Source: Geothrix paludis (GTDB lineage Bacteria; Acidobacteriota; Holophagae; Holophagales; Holophagaceae). Taken from it: a stretch of 64,000 bases of DNA. The DNA is taken from the NCBI RefSeq assembly GCF_022808815.1, contig NZ_JAKZLC010000001.1, forward strand, positions 682,001 through 746,000, given 5' to 3'. Position numbers and translations under genes: made by a program. Below, one piece after another: positions 1 through 8,589 of this stretch; within the stretch, counting starts at the first letter, position 1; each line of letters starts with the position of its first letter. The notes below the pieces were generated by a model. That model ran no database searches and was not told the DNA's origin. It worked only from the letters and a program-made list of their open reading frames with translations.

Positions 1-186
1 ACGGCCACCCACCTGATCCTGCTGGACCCGGGGGACGCCCGGACCCACAAGGAGCGCGCTTTCGTGCACCTCCAGCGGGACGAGCCCGCCCCCGCCCTCG
101 CCGACCTCCGCGAGGCCCTGCGCCTCAGCCCGGACCCCGATCCCGAGATCCGGGCCTGGCTCCAGCAGCTGGAGTCCTCCAGCTAG
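1..186 (+). CDS. C-terminal end of a SirB1-like transglutaminase/TPR protein (partial)
   Basis: The open frame runs from the first base to a TAG at 184-186, giving the last 61 residues of a protein whose start lies outside the window. The tail contains a TPR-like helix pair (RAFVHLQRDEPAPALADLRE, then ALRLSPDPDPEIRAWL). This resembles the C-terminal TPR extension of SirB1/YchA-type transglutaminase-like proteins, which end in an 'A..DL..YL.L.PDA' pattern. The catalytic part cannot be seen, so the family name is an inference from the tail only; any TPR protein could end this way. The stop lies 7 bases from the convergent end of the PAS gene. Confidence 0.5.
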   Translation, partial: TATHLILLDPGDARTHKERAFVHLQRDEPAPALADLREALRLSPDPDPEIRAWLQQLESSS

Positions 187-193
187 ATCGCCC

Positions 194-640
194 TCAGGCG
201 ACCGGATCGACCCGTTTGCGGATGGCGACGGCTACGTCCGCGCCTCGGTGGAGGAAGACGATCTGCACCTGGACCGGACCACCCGGAAAATGAAAGGTGA
301 ACTGGAACGTCCTGGAAGCATCATCCCGCTCGCAGAACTCGCGGAAGACACCCTGGAACTCCTGGACCGAGGTGCAGGGAGCGATCTCGGTGAAGAAATG
401 GCGACCGATCACAGCGCTGGGCTCACGGCCCGCGAGCGCGCCTTCCGCCGGGTTATAGGCGAGGATGGTCCCATCCCTGGCCAGGACGATCACGCCGAAC
501 GGCAAGCCGTCCAACGCCTCCTCGGACAGATCCGGAATGCGAAGCAGTTCCCGGTAGCAGGAGCGGCAGATGCCATGGGAATGGTCGACCCCGCTCTGAC
601 CGATCAAGGCTCCGCACCACGCGCACAGCACATCACCCAT
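194..640 (-). CDS. Zinc-ribbon protein with a photoactive-yellow-protein-like PAS domain
   Basis: This 148-residue protein has two parts. The N-terminus holds CxxC pairs at C6/C9 and C25/C28 (CAWCG, then SHGICRSC), a short zinc-ribbon-like motif known from PAS-type signalling proteins. Residues 43-145 align without a gap to Halorhodospira photoactive yellow protein (PYP), recalled from memory, with a constant offset of 20. The chromophore-pocket residues of PYP are kept: Tyr42 as Y62, Glu46 as E66, Arg52 as R72, Phe62 as F82, and the p-coumarate-binding Cys69 as C89 in IAPCT. Thr50 is Ala and Met100 is Gly. There is no output domain, so it would act through a partner. No tyrosine ammonia lyase or coumarate ligase is in the window, so a bound p-coumarate is unproven. 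It may be a redox or small-molecule PAS sensor that uses the same cysteine. Confidence 0.82.
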   Translation of the reverse strand: MGDVLCAWCGALIGQSGVDHSHGICRSCYRELLRIPDLSEEALDGLPFGVIVLARDGTILAYNPAEGALAGREPSAVIGRHFFTEIAPCTSVQEFQGVFREFCERDDASRTFQFTFHFPGGPVQVQIVFLHRGADVAVAIRKRVDPVA

Positions 641-728
641 CGCAACCCCGGCTCATGGAATGTCGATCAGGGCGGACCGCAGGCCGGCCCGCGCCGCGCC
701 TCTCGCCACCCGCGATCGATGACATGGG

Positions 729-1112
729 TCACCGGGCCTTATCCACCATCTGGATCAAGGCCGTCTCCACTTCACGGGCGATGGGAAGCAGCGCGGGATC
801 CTTCGACAGGCCCTCGAGCAGATCCGAGGGTGGAATGAGGCCGATCCGGGTTCGCCCCTGGTCCGTGTAGACGGAGATGCGGCAGGGCAGCGCCATGTTC
901 AGGCGCAGGTCGAGGCCAAGGACCTTGGACGCCTGGCCCGGGTTGCACACCTCGAAGACCCGGCAGGCCTCCGTGAATGGAAAGCCCTTGCTGCGTAGCG
1001 TGTTCCCCAGGTCATGGATGTGGAGCACACCGAAGCCGCCCGCCTGCACCGCAGCCTCCAGGTCGGCCGAGGCCTCCTCGAAGGGTTTGTCGGATTCGAC
1101 GATGTAGTACAT
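729..1112 (-). CDS. DUF302 family protein
   Basis: A 127-residue protein starting MYYIVESDKPFEEA. It has the DUF302 pattern: an N-terminal strand followed by 'AVQAGGFGVLHIHDLGNTLRSKG', a central 'VFEVCNPGQASKVL', and a short 'LPCRISVYTDQGRTRIGLIPPSDLL' stretch. Proteins of this family are small, alpha/beta, often cytosolic and of unknown function; some are found with copper or thiol-stress genes. The single Cys in EVCNP is a common family feature. It lies upstream of, and on the same strand as, the PYP-like gene, with an 88-base gap between them. A shared transcript is possible but not shown. A hairpin at 1151-1178 separates it from maeB. Confidence 0.85.
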   Translation of the reverse strand: MYYIVESDKPFEEASADLEAAVQAGGFGVLHIHDLGNTLRSKGFPFTEACRVFEVCNPGQASKVLGLDLRLNMALPCRISVYTDQGRTRIGLIPPSDLLEGLSKDPALLPIAREVETALIQMVDKAR

Positions 1113-1150
1113 CTCCGCCTCCTGTCGATCACGTGCACGCCATCATACAG

Positions 1151-1178
1151 AATGCGGGGGCCGACCGGCCCCCGCATT
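1151..1178 (-). terminator. Perfect 12-bp hairpin after maeB
   Basis: The arms 1151-1162 and 1167-1178 are perfectly complementary (AATGCGGGGGCC) around a GACC loop. It lies 34 bases past the maeB stop and ahead of the DUF302 start. The run of T after it is weak on the minus strand, so termination may be partial. Confidence 0.65.
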
Positions 1179-1211
1179 TAACACTGAAAGCTGACAGCTG
1201 ACCGCTGACAG

Positions 1212-3464
1212 CTACTTCTGCTGCGCCTCCACGACGGTGAGCGCCGTGAGGTGGATGATGTCGTTCATATCGCTGTGCCGCTGGAGCACGTGGACCGGGG
1301 CGGCCATGCCGCAGGTGATGGGGCCGATGACCTCGGCGCCCGCCAGCCGCTGAACCAGCTTGTAGCCGATGTTGCCGCTGGTGAGGTCGGGGAAGATCAG
1401 CACGTTCGGGCCGCCCGGGAGGTCCACCCAGGGGTAGCTCTCGGCCAGGATGCCCTCGCCGAGGGCCGTGTCCGCCTGCATCTCGCCGTCGCACTTGAGG
1501 TCGGGGCGCTGGAACTTCACGATCTCCACCGCCTTCTGGACCTTGCGGACCAGGGGGTGGTCCACGCTGCCGAAGTCGGAGAAGGACAGCATGGCCACCT
1601 TGGGCTCCATGTTGAACCGGTCCTTGGCCAGGTCGGCGGTGAGCAGGGCGATCTCCGCCAGCTCCTCGCTGCTGGGCTCGATGTTCATGGTGGTGTCGGA
1701 GAAGAACAGCACGCGGTTCTTGAGCACCATGGTGTAGACGCCGCACACGCGCTTGACGCCCTTGCGGGTGCCGATTACCTCCAGGCAGGGCCGGATGGTG
1801 TCGGGATAGTACATCGTCAGGCCCGCGATGAGGCCATCCGCCTTGCCCAGGCGACACATCAGGGCGCCGAAGTAGATCGGCTCCATCACCTTGCGGCTCG
1901 CCTCGTCGCGGGTGACGCCGCGCCGCTTCCGCAGCTCCAGGTAGGCGTCCTCGGCCTCTTTACGCCAGGCCACGGTGCCCGGATCCTGGATCTCGATGCC
2001 GTCTAGCGAAATGCCGTGATCGGCGGCCACGGCCTTCACCTTGGCGGGATCGCCCACCAGGATCGGCACGCAGATGCCCTCGTCCACCATCTGGGACACG
2101 GCCTGGAGGATCAGGGGATGCGTGCCTTCAGGGAAGACCACGCGCTTGGGATTGGCCTTGGCGCGGTGGATGACGCTGCGGATCACGTCCTTGCTGCGGC
2201 CCTGGAGGCCCTCGAGGCGCTCCTTGTAGGCCCGCATGTCCGCGATGGGCTGCTTGGCCACGCCGGTCTCCATGGCTGCCTTGGCGACGGCCGGAGCCAC
2301 CCACAGGAGCACGCGGGGATCGAAGGGCTTGGGGATGATGTACTCGGGGCCGAAGGTGAACTTCTGGCCGGAGTAGGCCTTCACCACGGAATCAGGCACC
2401 TCCTCCTTGGCCAGCGCGGCCAGGGCCTTGGCGGCGGCCAGCTTCATCTCCTCGTTGATCTCAGATGCGCGCACGTCCAGGGCGCCGCGGAAGATGAAGG
2501 GGAAGCCCAGGACGTTGTTCACCTGGTTGGGGTAGTCGCTGCGGCCCGTGGCCAGGATGATGTCGTCGCGGGTGGCCTTGGCGGTGGGGTAGTCGATCTC
2601 GGGGTCGGGGTTGGCCAGGGCGAAGACGATGGGGTTCTTGGCCATGCTCAGGAGCATCTCAGGCGTCAGGGCGCCCTTGCTGGAGCAGCCCACGAACACA
2701 TCGGCGTCCTTGATGGTGTCCGCCAGAGTGCGCCAGTCGCTCGGCTTGGCGAACTTGTCCTTGTACTGGTTCATGCCGTCCTTGCGCCCGGTGTAGACCA
2801 GTCCCTTGGTGTCGCAGAGCCACAGGTTCTCGAGCTTGACGCCGGCGCGGATCATCATGTTGGCGCAGGCAATGGCGGAGGCGCCGGCGCCGCTGAACAC
2901 CACCTTCATGTCCCCGAGCTTCTTCCTGACGATCTCGGAGGCGTTCATCAGCGCCGCGGTGCTGATGATGGCCGTGCCGTGCTGGTCGTCGTGGAAGACG
3001 GGGATGTTCATCTCCTTCTTCAGCCGGGTCTCGATCTCGAAGCACTCGGGGGCCTTGATGTCCTCGAGGTTCACGCCGCCGAAGGTGGGCTCCAGGGCCC
3101 TCACCACCTGGCAGAAGCGGTCGATGTCCAGCTCATTCACTTCGATGTCGAACACGTCGATGTCCGCGAACCGCTTGAACAGCACGCCCTTGCCTTCCAT
3201 CACGGGCTTGCCGGCGAGGGCGCCGATATTGCCCAGACCCAGCACGGCGGTGCCGTTGGAGATCACAGCCACCAGGTTCCCCTTGGCGGTGTACTTGTAG
3301 GCATCCTCGGGATTCTTCTCGATTTCCAGGCAGGGCTCCGCCACGCCAGGGGAATAGGCATTGGCCAGATCCCGCGCGGTGGAGCAGGGTTTCGTGGCGA
3401 TGACCTCGATCTTGCCTTTCCGTCCCTGCGAATGGTAATCGAGGGCTTCCTGCTTGCGTTTCAT
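1212..3464 (-). CDS. maeB: NADP-type malic enzyme with C-terminal phosphotransacetylase domain
   Basis: A 750-residue MaeB-type enzyme that decarboxylates malate to pyruvate, feeding gluconeogenesis and NADPH supply. The malic domain is clear from '[17 protein letters not shown]', '[20 protein letters not shown]' and the NAD(P)-binding GAGASA. From about residue 440 the protein changes to a phosphate-acetyltransferase domain ('[13 protein letters not shown]', ending '[12 protein letters not shown]'). In this family that domain is usually regulatory (acetyl-CoA sensing) rather than catalytic. I chose the ATG at 3464 because it gives [11 protein letters not shown], matching the family N-terminus, and has AAGGAGTG just upstream. 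A longer frame to 3575 exists but adds no conserved sequence. A separate single-domain pta lies at 36427-37431. Confidence 0.96.
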   Translation of the reverse strand: MKRKQEALDYHSQGRKGKIEVIATKPCSTARDLANAYSPGVAEPCLEIEKNPEDAYKYTAKGNLVAVISNGTAVLGLGNIGALAGKPVMEGKGVLFKRFADIDVFDIEVNELDIDRFCQVVRALEPTFGGVNLEDIKAPECFEIETRLKKEMNIPVFHDDQHGTAIISTAALMNASEIVRKKLGDMKVVFSGAGASAIACANMMIRAGVKLENLWLCDTKGLVYTGRKDGMNQYKDKFAKPSDWRTLADTIKDADVFVGCSSKGALTPEMLLSMAKNPIVFALANPDPEIDYPTAKATRDDIILATGRSDYPNQVNNVLGFPFIFRGALDVRASEINEEMKLAAAKALAALAKEEVPDSVVKAYSGQKFTFGPEYIIPKPFDPRVLLWVAPAVAKAAMETGVAKQPIADMRAYKERLEGLQGRSKDVIRSVIHRAKANPKRVVFPEGTHPLILQAVSQMVDEGICVPILVGDPAKVKAVAADHGISLDGIEIQDPGTVAWRKEAEDAYLELRKRRGVTRDEASRKVMEPIYFGALMCRLGKADGLIAGLTMYYPDTIRPCLEVIGTRKGVKRVCGVYTMVLKNRVLFFSDTTMNIEPSSEELAEIALLTADLAKDRFNMEPKVAMLSFSDFGSVDHPLVRKVQKAVEIVKFQRPDLKCDGEMQADTALGEGILAESYPWVDLPGGPNVLIFPDLTSGNIGYKLVQRLAGAEVIGPITCGMAAPVHVLQRHSDMNDIIHLTALTVVEAQQK

Positions 3465-3645
3465 GGCCACACTCCTTGAATTGAGTGCCCTCATGTTGGG
3501 CTGAATGCCACCAAGCTTACACCTCGTGTTGCGCGATCCTGCCTGCAAGGTCATCAATCCACGCCTTTGTTGCACGGATCACAAGAGATGCTTTCGCGAT
3601 GCGCCCCGCCGGAGTACGATCCGACGATCCCCACCCGGAGTCCCC

Positions 3646-4194
3646 ATGCGCGTGCTGCCCTTCCTCCTGCCCTGCCTGCTGGTTCTTCCCATGGCTGCTC
3701 AGAAGGCCAAGACGCCGGCCAAAACCGCCTTGCCAGCCAAGGAAGACAAGGTGGATTGGGACGGGGAGTGGACCCTCTCCGCTTCACAAAGTGACAAGGT
3801 CGAGGAGCGCATCGACGAGCACGTCAAGGACCTGAACTTCGCCATGAAGCTCCTCTGGAAGAAGAAGCTGCAGGGGGCGTGCCGGGAGTTCAACAAGCTC
3901 GACATCCTGGCCGGCGAGACCTTCTCGGTGACCATGGGGAAGGAACGCTCCATCGACACTCCGGCGGACGGTACCGAGAGCGACTGGAAGCGCAGCGACG
4001 ACAAGGTGTTCAAGGCCACCCTCACCAAGGACGGCCCCACCATGGTCCAGACCATCGCCGGCGACGGCTACACGCTGAAGTACGTCTACTCCATGCGGAA
4101 GGACGGCAGCTCGCTGGCCCTCCAGGTGACCTACACCCACCCCAAGCTGGACAATCCCTTCTCGTACAAGCTGGTCTTCAAGCGGAACGACTGA
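3646..4194 (+). CDS. Secreted protein of unknown function
   Basis: A 182-residue protein with a signal peptide (MRVLPFLLPCLLVLPMAAQ) and a charged, lysine-rich mature part. The region around 'WDGEWTLSASQSDKVEERIDEHV' to the 'LALQVTYTHPKLDNPFSYKLVFKR' end looks like a lipocalin-type beta barrel or a ligand-binding fold. I do not recognise the family. The start at 3646 has GGAG 5 bases upstream and places the signal peptide at the N-terminus; a longer frame begins at 3505. It is divergent from maeB, and the 181 bases between them must carry both promoters. The next gene follows after 23 bases, so co-transcription is likely. Confidence 0.75.
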   Translation: MRVLPFLLPCLLVLPMAAQKAKTPAKTALPAKEDKVDWDGEWTLSASQSDKVEERIDEHVKDLNFAMKLLWKKKLQGACREFNKLDILAGETFSVTMGKERSIDTPADGTESDWKRSDDKVFKATLTKDGPTMVQTIAGDGYTLKYVYSMRKDGSSLALQVTYTHPKLDNPFSYKLVFKRND

Positions 4195-4217
4195 GCCCGC
4201 TCGGGCACACTAGGCGG

Positions 4218-5192
4218 ATGCGCAAGCTCGCCCCGCCGCCCCTGCCCTGCCGGCCCCCGTGGTGGGCCCCCTCGGGCCACCTGCAGACCATCCTCGGTAA
4301 TTACCTGCCCGGGGAACCCTCCCGCCATCCCTCCGAGCCCTTCCGCATCCTGCTGCCCGATGGCGACCAGCTCACCGGCCGCCACTACCCCGGCGAGACG
4401 GACGCGCTGGTGCTGGTCTTCCATGGCCTGGGAGGCGACGATCAGGCCCACTACGTGCGCCGCACGGTCGCCCTCGCGCGCAAGCTGGGCCACCACGTCT
4501 GGACCGTGAACCACAGGGGTTGCGGCGAGGGCCGGGGCCTGGCGAAACATCCGTACCACAGCGGTTCCGGCGACGACCTGGGCGCAGCCTTCACTGCCGC
4601 GCGGGAACGGCATCCGGGCCTCCGCCAGCTGGCCATCGGCTACTCCCTCTCCGCGAACGCCCTCCTGCTGAACCTGGGCGACGGCCTGCCGAGGCCAGCG
4701 GCCCGACCCGATTGCGCGATCGCCGTGAACCCACCGGTCGATCTGGGCGCCTGCTCACTGGCCATCCATACGGGGCTCAGCCGACTCTACGAGCTGCGCT
4801 TCATCAAGCGCTGCCGCAAGGCCATCCGCCAGCGGGTGGAGGACGGACTCATCCCGGACATCTACCGGACAGGCCCCTTCATGAGCCTGCGCGAGTTCGA
4901 CGATGCCTACACCACGAAGGCGGCGGGCTTCAAGGACGCCGAGGACTACTACGCCCGGTGCTCCGCACGGCACCACCTGTCCAAGATCACCGTGCCGACG
5001 GTGGTCCTCCTGGCCAAGGACGACCCCTTCATCCCCTGGCAGCACGCGGCCGAAGCCAAACCCTCACCTGCCGTCCATCTCCACCTGGAGCCGCACGGCG
5101 GCCACATGGGCTACCTCAGCCGTGACCTTCCTGGCCACCGCTGGCTGCCCTACGCGGTGGAGCACTACGCCAAGGCATTGCTCCAGGCCTGA
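4218..5192 (+). CDS. yheT: YheT-family alpha/beta hydrolase
   Basis: A 324-residue serine-hydrolase-fold protein of the YheT/ABHD1-3 group. The N-terminus 'PCRPPWWAPSGHLQTILGNYLPG' is the family signature, followed by the oxyanion strand 'LVLVFHGLGGDDQAHYVRR'. The nucleophile lies in GYSLSAN (about residue 143), the acid in 'LLAKDDPFIPW', and the catalytic His in 'PHGGHMGYL'. The family's last Gly after the nucleophile motif is Ala here. Substrates are not settled; members act on short-chain or lipid esters. It follows the secreted protein after 23 bases and converges on the repeat protein with a 15-base gap. Confidence 0.92.
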   Translation: MRKLAPPPLPCRPPWWAPSGHLQTILGNYLPGEPSRHPSEPFRILLPDGDQLTGRHYPGETDALVLVFHGLGGDDQAHYVRRTVALARKLGHHVWTVNHRGCGEGRGLAKHPYHSGSGDDLGAAFTAARERHPGLRQLAIGYSLSANALLLNLGDGLPRPAARPDCAIAVNPPVDLGACSLAIHTGLSRLYELRFIKRCRKAIRQRVEDGLIPDIYRTGPFMSLREFDDAYTTKAAGFKDAEDYYARCSARHHLSKITVPTVVLLAKDDPFIPWQHAAEAKPSPAVHLHLEPHGGHMGYLSRDLPGHRWLPYAVEHYAKALLQA

Positions 5193-5207
5193 AGGCTCCG
5201 CTCCGGA

Positions 5208-6467
5208 TCAATGGGAGCTCGCCGCCATCAGCGTCTTCTCGGATCCCGTCCCCTGCATCCAGAGGAGGGACATGCCCTGGGGGGAGACGGCGATCCGAGG
5301 CGAGGCGCAGGCGCCTTCCCGGCATTCAGCCACCACCTTCGGCTTGGACCAGACTCCGAGGCGGGTGCGGAGCACGACCTGGTCCCCATCCTCCCCATGC
5401 TTGACCACCAGGGCCCCTGCATGGCTATCGCCACCCAGGGCGATGGCGTAGTCATGGCTCCGGCCCCGGCTGCGGTCGAGACATTCCGCGCCCGGCTCCC
5501 AACCCCCATCCTGGAAGGCCCGGGCCAGCAAGTGCGAGCCTTCCCCACTCTCGCGCTGGCACCAGGCGGCCAGGGCCTCTCCGGATCCGTTCATGACCAA
5601 GCGTGGCAGGGAGATCTCCTGGGCCCTCGCCAGCGTAGTGGGCTCCCGCCACTCTCCCGCCACGACATCGAAGAAACAGGCTTCGAGGGTGCTCCGCTGG
5701 CCATAGGGCGCATGAACCCAGAGCGCCACCGCATTCCCGTGATCGTCCATGGCCACCTGGTGGTGGCGGGCGGCATGCGCCACCACGGGCACCGGACGAT
5801 CGGACCAGATCCGGTCCGTGGGCCAGTGATGGCTGGCCAGCAGCCCATCGAAGAGGCTGTCCTGAGCCTCCCAGAGCACCATGGCGTGCTCGCTGTGGTT
5901 GGCCGCGAGCTGCGGCGAGGCCACAGGATCCGAAGCCAGTCCGAGGATCGTCGGCCCTTTCTCCCAGGCCTCGCCCCGCGTATCGAAGGAGTGGGCCATC
6001 ACCTCGATCCTTCCCACCTTCTCGTGGAGCCAGACCACCAGTGCGTTGCCCCTGCGGTCCACCGCGATCTGGAGCTTGCGGATCCCCCCAGGCGTCCGGA
6101 ATACCACTTGTTCCGAGCCCTCACAGGTTCCAAGGACCTTCCCGAGGATCTGCCGTTCCTCTCCGAGGTCGCACAACCAGACGGCCAGACCCCGGCCCTC
6201 AGGATTGATCGCCAGACGGGGCGTGGTTCCGGCGCTGAAGGGGGCGCGCATGAACGCCGGCGCCGCGGCAGCCCCCACGGGCAGGGTCCACAAGGTCCCA
6301 TGGTTCTCCCAGAGGGCGATCCCCTGCCCACGGTGATCCACGGCCAACCTGGCATCGCCCAGATCCCCCCGGTCCAGGGGAGCCGGCGTCGACCATTTCT
6401 GGGTGCGCAATGCTTCCGGGGCGGGGCGGAATCCCTGAGTCAGGCGCTTGAGAAGGTCCAGGGACAT
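5208..6467 (-). CDS. Repeat protein resembling an eight-bladed beta-propeller
   Basis: A 419-residue protein made of about eight repeats of 45-50 residues. Each carries a core of the type 'P.LA.d..G.alavW', for example ARLAVDHRGQGIALWE, PRLAINPEGRGLAVWL, IAVDRRGNALVVWLH, VAMDDHGNAVALWVH, PRLVMNGSGEALAAW and PRIAVSPQGMSLLWM. This periodic pattern of strand, acidic turn and Trp strand is typical of beta-propellers of the sialidase/BNR-like type, but no Asp-box is evident. There is no signal peptide, so it is probably cytosolic. Start at 6467 (MSLDLLKRL) is preferred over 6521 because GGGAGC precedes it. No enzymatic motif is visible; a scaffold or ligand-binding role is only a guess. Confidence 0.72.
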   Translation of the reverse strand: MSLDLLKRLTQGFRPAPEALRTQKWSTPAPLDRGDLGDARLAVDHRGQGIALWENHGTLWTLPVGAAAAPAFMRAPFSAGTTPRLAINPEGRGLAVWLCDLGEERQILGKVLGTCEGSEQVVFRTPGGIRKLQIAVDRRGNALVVWLHEKVGRIEVMAHSFDTRGEAWEKGPTILGLASDPVASPQLAANHSEHAMVLWEAQDSLFDGLLASHHWPTDRIWSDRPVPVVAHAARHHQVAMDDHGNAVALWVHAPYGQRSTLEACFFDVVAGEWREPTTLARAQEISLPRLVMNGSGEALAAWCQRESGEGSHLLARAFQDGGWEPGAECLDRSRGRSHDYAIALGGDSHAGALVVKHGEDGDQVVLRTRLGVWSKPKVVAECREGACASPRIAVSPQGMSLLWMQGTGSEKTLMAASSH

Positions 6468-6534
6468 GGGGCGCTCCCATGCAAGGCGGGAGGGGATTGT
6501 GGGTTCCGCCCACCTCACCATGTCACGATGGCCG

Positions 6535-6540
6535 TGTCAA
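6535..6540 (-). promoter_or_regulatory. Candidate -35 box for the beta-propeller gene
   Basis: Read on the minus strand this is a perfect TTGACA, 68 bases upstream of the start at 6467. The matching -10 at 17-bp spacing (TGAGGT) is poor. TGACA also recurs nearby, on the minus strand at about 6521-6526 and 6551-6556. A promoter is possible but weakly supported. Confidence 0.25.
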
Positions 6541-6574
6541 CAGAGGCTTATGTCACAAAGTTTTGGCATGGAAT

Positions 6575-7735
6575 TTATCGATGAGATCCAATTCCTTGCC
6601 CTCCCTGCCGCAATGCCTCCACGAGGTCCGGAAGCAGGTCAGCCACCACCTGGATTTGCGCGTCGGTGGTGCCCAGCCCCAAGCTGAACCGGACGGTGCC
6701 TCGCGCGTGGGCCTCGGGCACGCGCATGGCGCGCAACACATGGCTGGGCTCCCGCATGCCCGTGCTGCAGGCGCTGCCGGTGGACACGCAGATGCCCTGT
6801 TCTGCCAGTTTCAACTGCAGCGCTTCGCCCTCAAGACCCGCGAAACCCACCAGGCTCGTGTTGGGCAGGCGATCCGTTCCCGCACCGTGGATGCGAACCT
6901 CCGGGATCTCCGCGAGGATGCGGGCCTCCAGGGCGTCGCGGAGCCCCCGCACCCGGTCCATCTCCGGCAGCCGCGCCAGGGCCCGTTCCGCGGCTTTGCC
7001 CAGGCCCACGATACCGGGGACGTTCTCCGTGCCCCCACGGCGGCCCCGCTCCTGGGAGCCGCCCAGCATGAGGGGCTTCAGCCGCACGCCCCGGCGAATC
7101 ATGAGCAGGCCGGTGCCCTTGGGCCCGTGGAACTTGTGGCCGCTGAGACAGAGCAGATCCGCGCCCCAGGCTGTGGCATCCACCGGGATCTTGCCCATGG
7201 CCTGGGTGGCGTCCACCAGGAAGAGGGCCCCCTTCGCCTTCGCGACTTGCCCCGCCTCGGCCACCGGGAACAGCACGCCAGATTCGTTGTTGGCGGCCAT
7301 GACGGCCACCAGGGCCGTGTCCGGGCGCACGGCGGCTTCCAGAGCCGCCAGGTCGAGCCGGCCCTCCCCGTCCACGCCCACGTCCCTGGTTTCGCCGCCC
7401 TGGGCTTTCCACCAGGCCACCAGGGCCCGCACGGCGGGGTGCTCCACGGCGGTCGCGACCAGGTGCCGCTTCGTCGGAAAGGCCTCCCACACGCCGCGGA
7501 AGGCGTGGTTCAGGCTCTCCGTGCCGCCGCTGGTGAAGGCGATCTCCGCGGGCGCGCAGCCCACCAGGGCCGCCGCCTGCTCCCGAGCGGCCACCACGGC
7601 GCCATCCGACAGGTGCCCGAGGGCATAGGCCGCGCTGGCATTGCCGAAGCGCTCCATGAACCAGGGCCGCATGGCCTCGAAGGCCTCGGGGTCGAGGGCG
7701 GTGGTGGCGTTGTGGTCGAGGTAGATCAAGTCCAT
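6575..7735 (-). CDS. Cysteine desulfurase (NifS/IscS family)
   Basis: A 386-residue PLP enzyme that takes sulfur from cysteine for Fe-S clusters, tRNA thiolation or Moco. It shows the N-terminal 'IYLDHNATT', the aspartate loop 'FLVDATQAMGKIPVD', the PLP lysine in SGHKFHGPKG, and the catalytic loop 'VSTGSACSTGMREPSHVL' with Cys in the middle. The Cys and the SHVL ending place it in class I (NifS/IscS). No iscU or iscR is nearby, so which pathway it serves is not shown. It is followed on the same strand by other genes only upstream (7741 onward), with a 5-base gap to the hydrolase stop, so the three genes 9777-6575 probably form one operon. Confidence 0.93.
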   Translation of the reverse strand: MDLIYLDHNATTALDPEAFEAMRPWFMERFGNASAAYALGHLSDGAVVAAREQAAALVGCAPAEIAFTSGGTESLNHAFRGVWEAFPTKRHLVATAVEHPAVRALVAWWKAQGGETRDVGVDGEGRLDLAALEAAVRPDTALVAVMAANNESGVLFPVAEAGQVAKAKGALFLVDATQAMGKIPVDATAWGADLLCLSGHKFHGPKGTGLLMIRRGVRLKPLMLGGSQERGRRGGTENVPGIVGLGKAAERALARLPEMDRVRGLRDALEARILAEIPEVRIHGAGTDRLPNTSLVGFAGLEGEALQLKLAEQGICVSTGSACSTGMREPSHVLRAMRVPEAHARGTVRFSLGLGTTDAQIQVVADLLPDLVEALRQGGQGIGSHR

Positions 7736-7740
7736 GGGCC

Positions 7741-8586
7741 CTATTGTTTCATCCCGGCGCGCCCCTGGAGAAAGACCAGGGCCTCAGACCAGGGCGGACG
7801 GCCGGGGGCCAGGGGCAGATCGTTGTGGGTGGCCCGGGGGACCTCCCAGATCCGGACGGCCCCGGGGCACCCCTGGGCCAGACGCCGCCCCTGCTCTGCG
7901 CCCACCACCTCGTCCTGGCCGGCGATCACCATGGCCACGGGTCCGCGGTAGCCGCGGATGGCCCCAAGGCTGTCCCAGCGGTCCCGCATGATCAGCTTCA
8001 TGGGCAGGTACGGATAGTGGTGAGCGGCCACCTCGGTCATCCGGGCGAAGGGCGTGGCCAGGAGGAGCCCCGCCACCAGCTTGGGCTCGGCGGCGGCCAC
8101 CTGCGCCGCCACGCCGGACCCGAGGCTCTCCCCCAGCAGGATCACCGGCGCGCTGGATTCCGCCTTCAGCTGCTGCAGTGCCGCCCGGGCATCGGCCACC
8201 AGGGAGGCCTCCGACCGCTCGCCCTCCCGGGGACCGTAGCCCGGGTATTCCAGCAGCACGCCCTCAAAGCCCGCGGCCTCGAACACCGGAAGGTAGTCCA
8301 AGCGGCCCAGGGCATCCCCCGCGTTCCCGTGCAGCACGAGAATCCGGGGGGCTCCCGACCTCGCGGCCCGCCGCCAGCCAAGCACGCCCCCCTTCGCGTC
8401 CCGCCAGGGCACCAAACGCGCGCCCACGGCCCGCTGAACGGCCTCCGGCTCCGGCTCGCGATCGGGGAAGTACATCATCCGCCGCTGGGTCAGGAAGGCC
8501 AGGAGGCAGAGGACCGCATAGAGCCCGAGACCCCAACCCACCAGCTTGAGGAAGCTGACGATCCAGAGGGGCCAGGATCGGACCAA
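7741..8586 (-). CDS. Membrane-anchored alpha/beta hydrolase (BEM46/YfhR type)
   Basis: A 281-residue protein with an N-terminal membrane anchor (about residues 9-31, LWIVSFLKLVGWGLGLYAVL) and an alpha/beta hydrolase domain. The features are 'ILVLHGNAGDALGRLDYLP', 'LLEYPGYGPREGE', the nucleophile elbow GESLGSG (Ser about 154), 'AMVIAGQDEVV' with the acid, and 'ATHNDLP' with the His. This order is the BEM46/ABHD13-like group; substrates are unknown. The gene sits between the AlaX-like gene and the cysteine desulfurase with gaps of 3 and 5 bases, which implies co-translation. Confidence 0.88.
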   Translation of the reverse strand: MVRSWPLWIVSFLKLVGWGLGLYAVLCLLAFLTQRRMMYFPDREPEPEAVQRAVGARLVPWRDAKGGVLGWRRAARSGAPRILVLHGNAGDALGRLDYLPVFEAAGFEGVLLEYPGYGPREGERSEASLVADARAALQQLKAESSAPVILLGESLGSGVAAQVAAAEPKLVAGLLLATPFARMTEVAAHHYPYLPMKLIMRDRWDSLGAIRGYRGPVAMVIAGQDEVVGAEQGRRLAQGCPGAVRIWEVPRATHNDLPLAPGRPPWSEALVFLQGRAGMKQ

Positions 8587-8589
8587 GGC

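Noticed and set aside
194-640. Calling the PAS protein a proven light sensor
   Set aside because: The chromophore pocket is kept, but no p-coumarate pathway genes are in view and Thr50/Met100 are changed; only a PYP-like label is justified.
2016-3479. 487-residue frame opposite maeB
   Set aside because: It is a GC-rich antisense shadow with low-complexity, His/Gly-rich translation and no motif.
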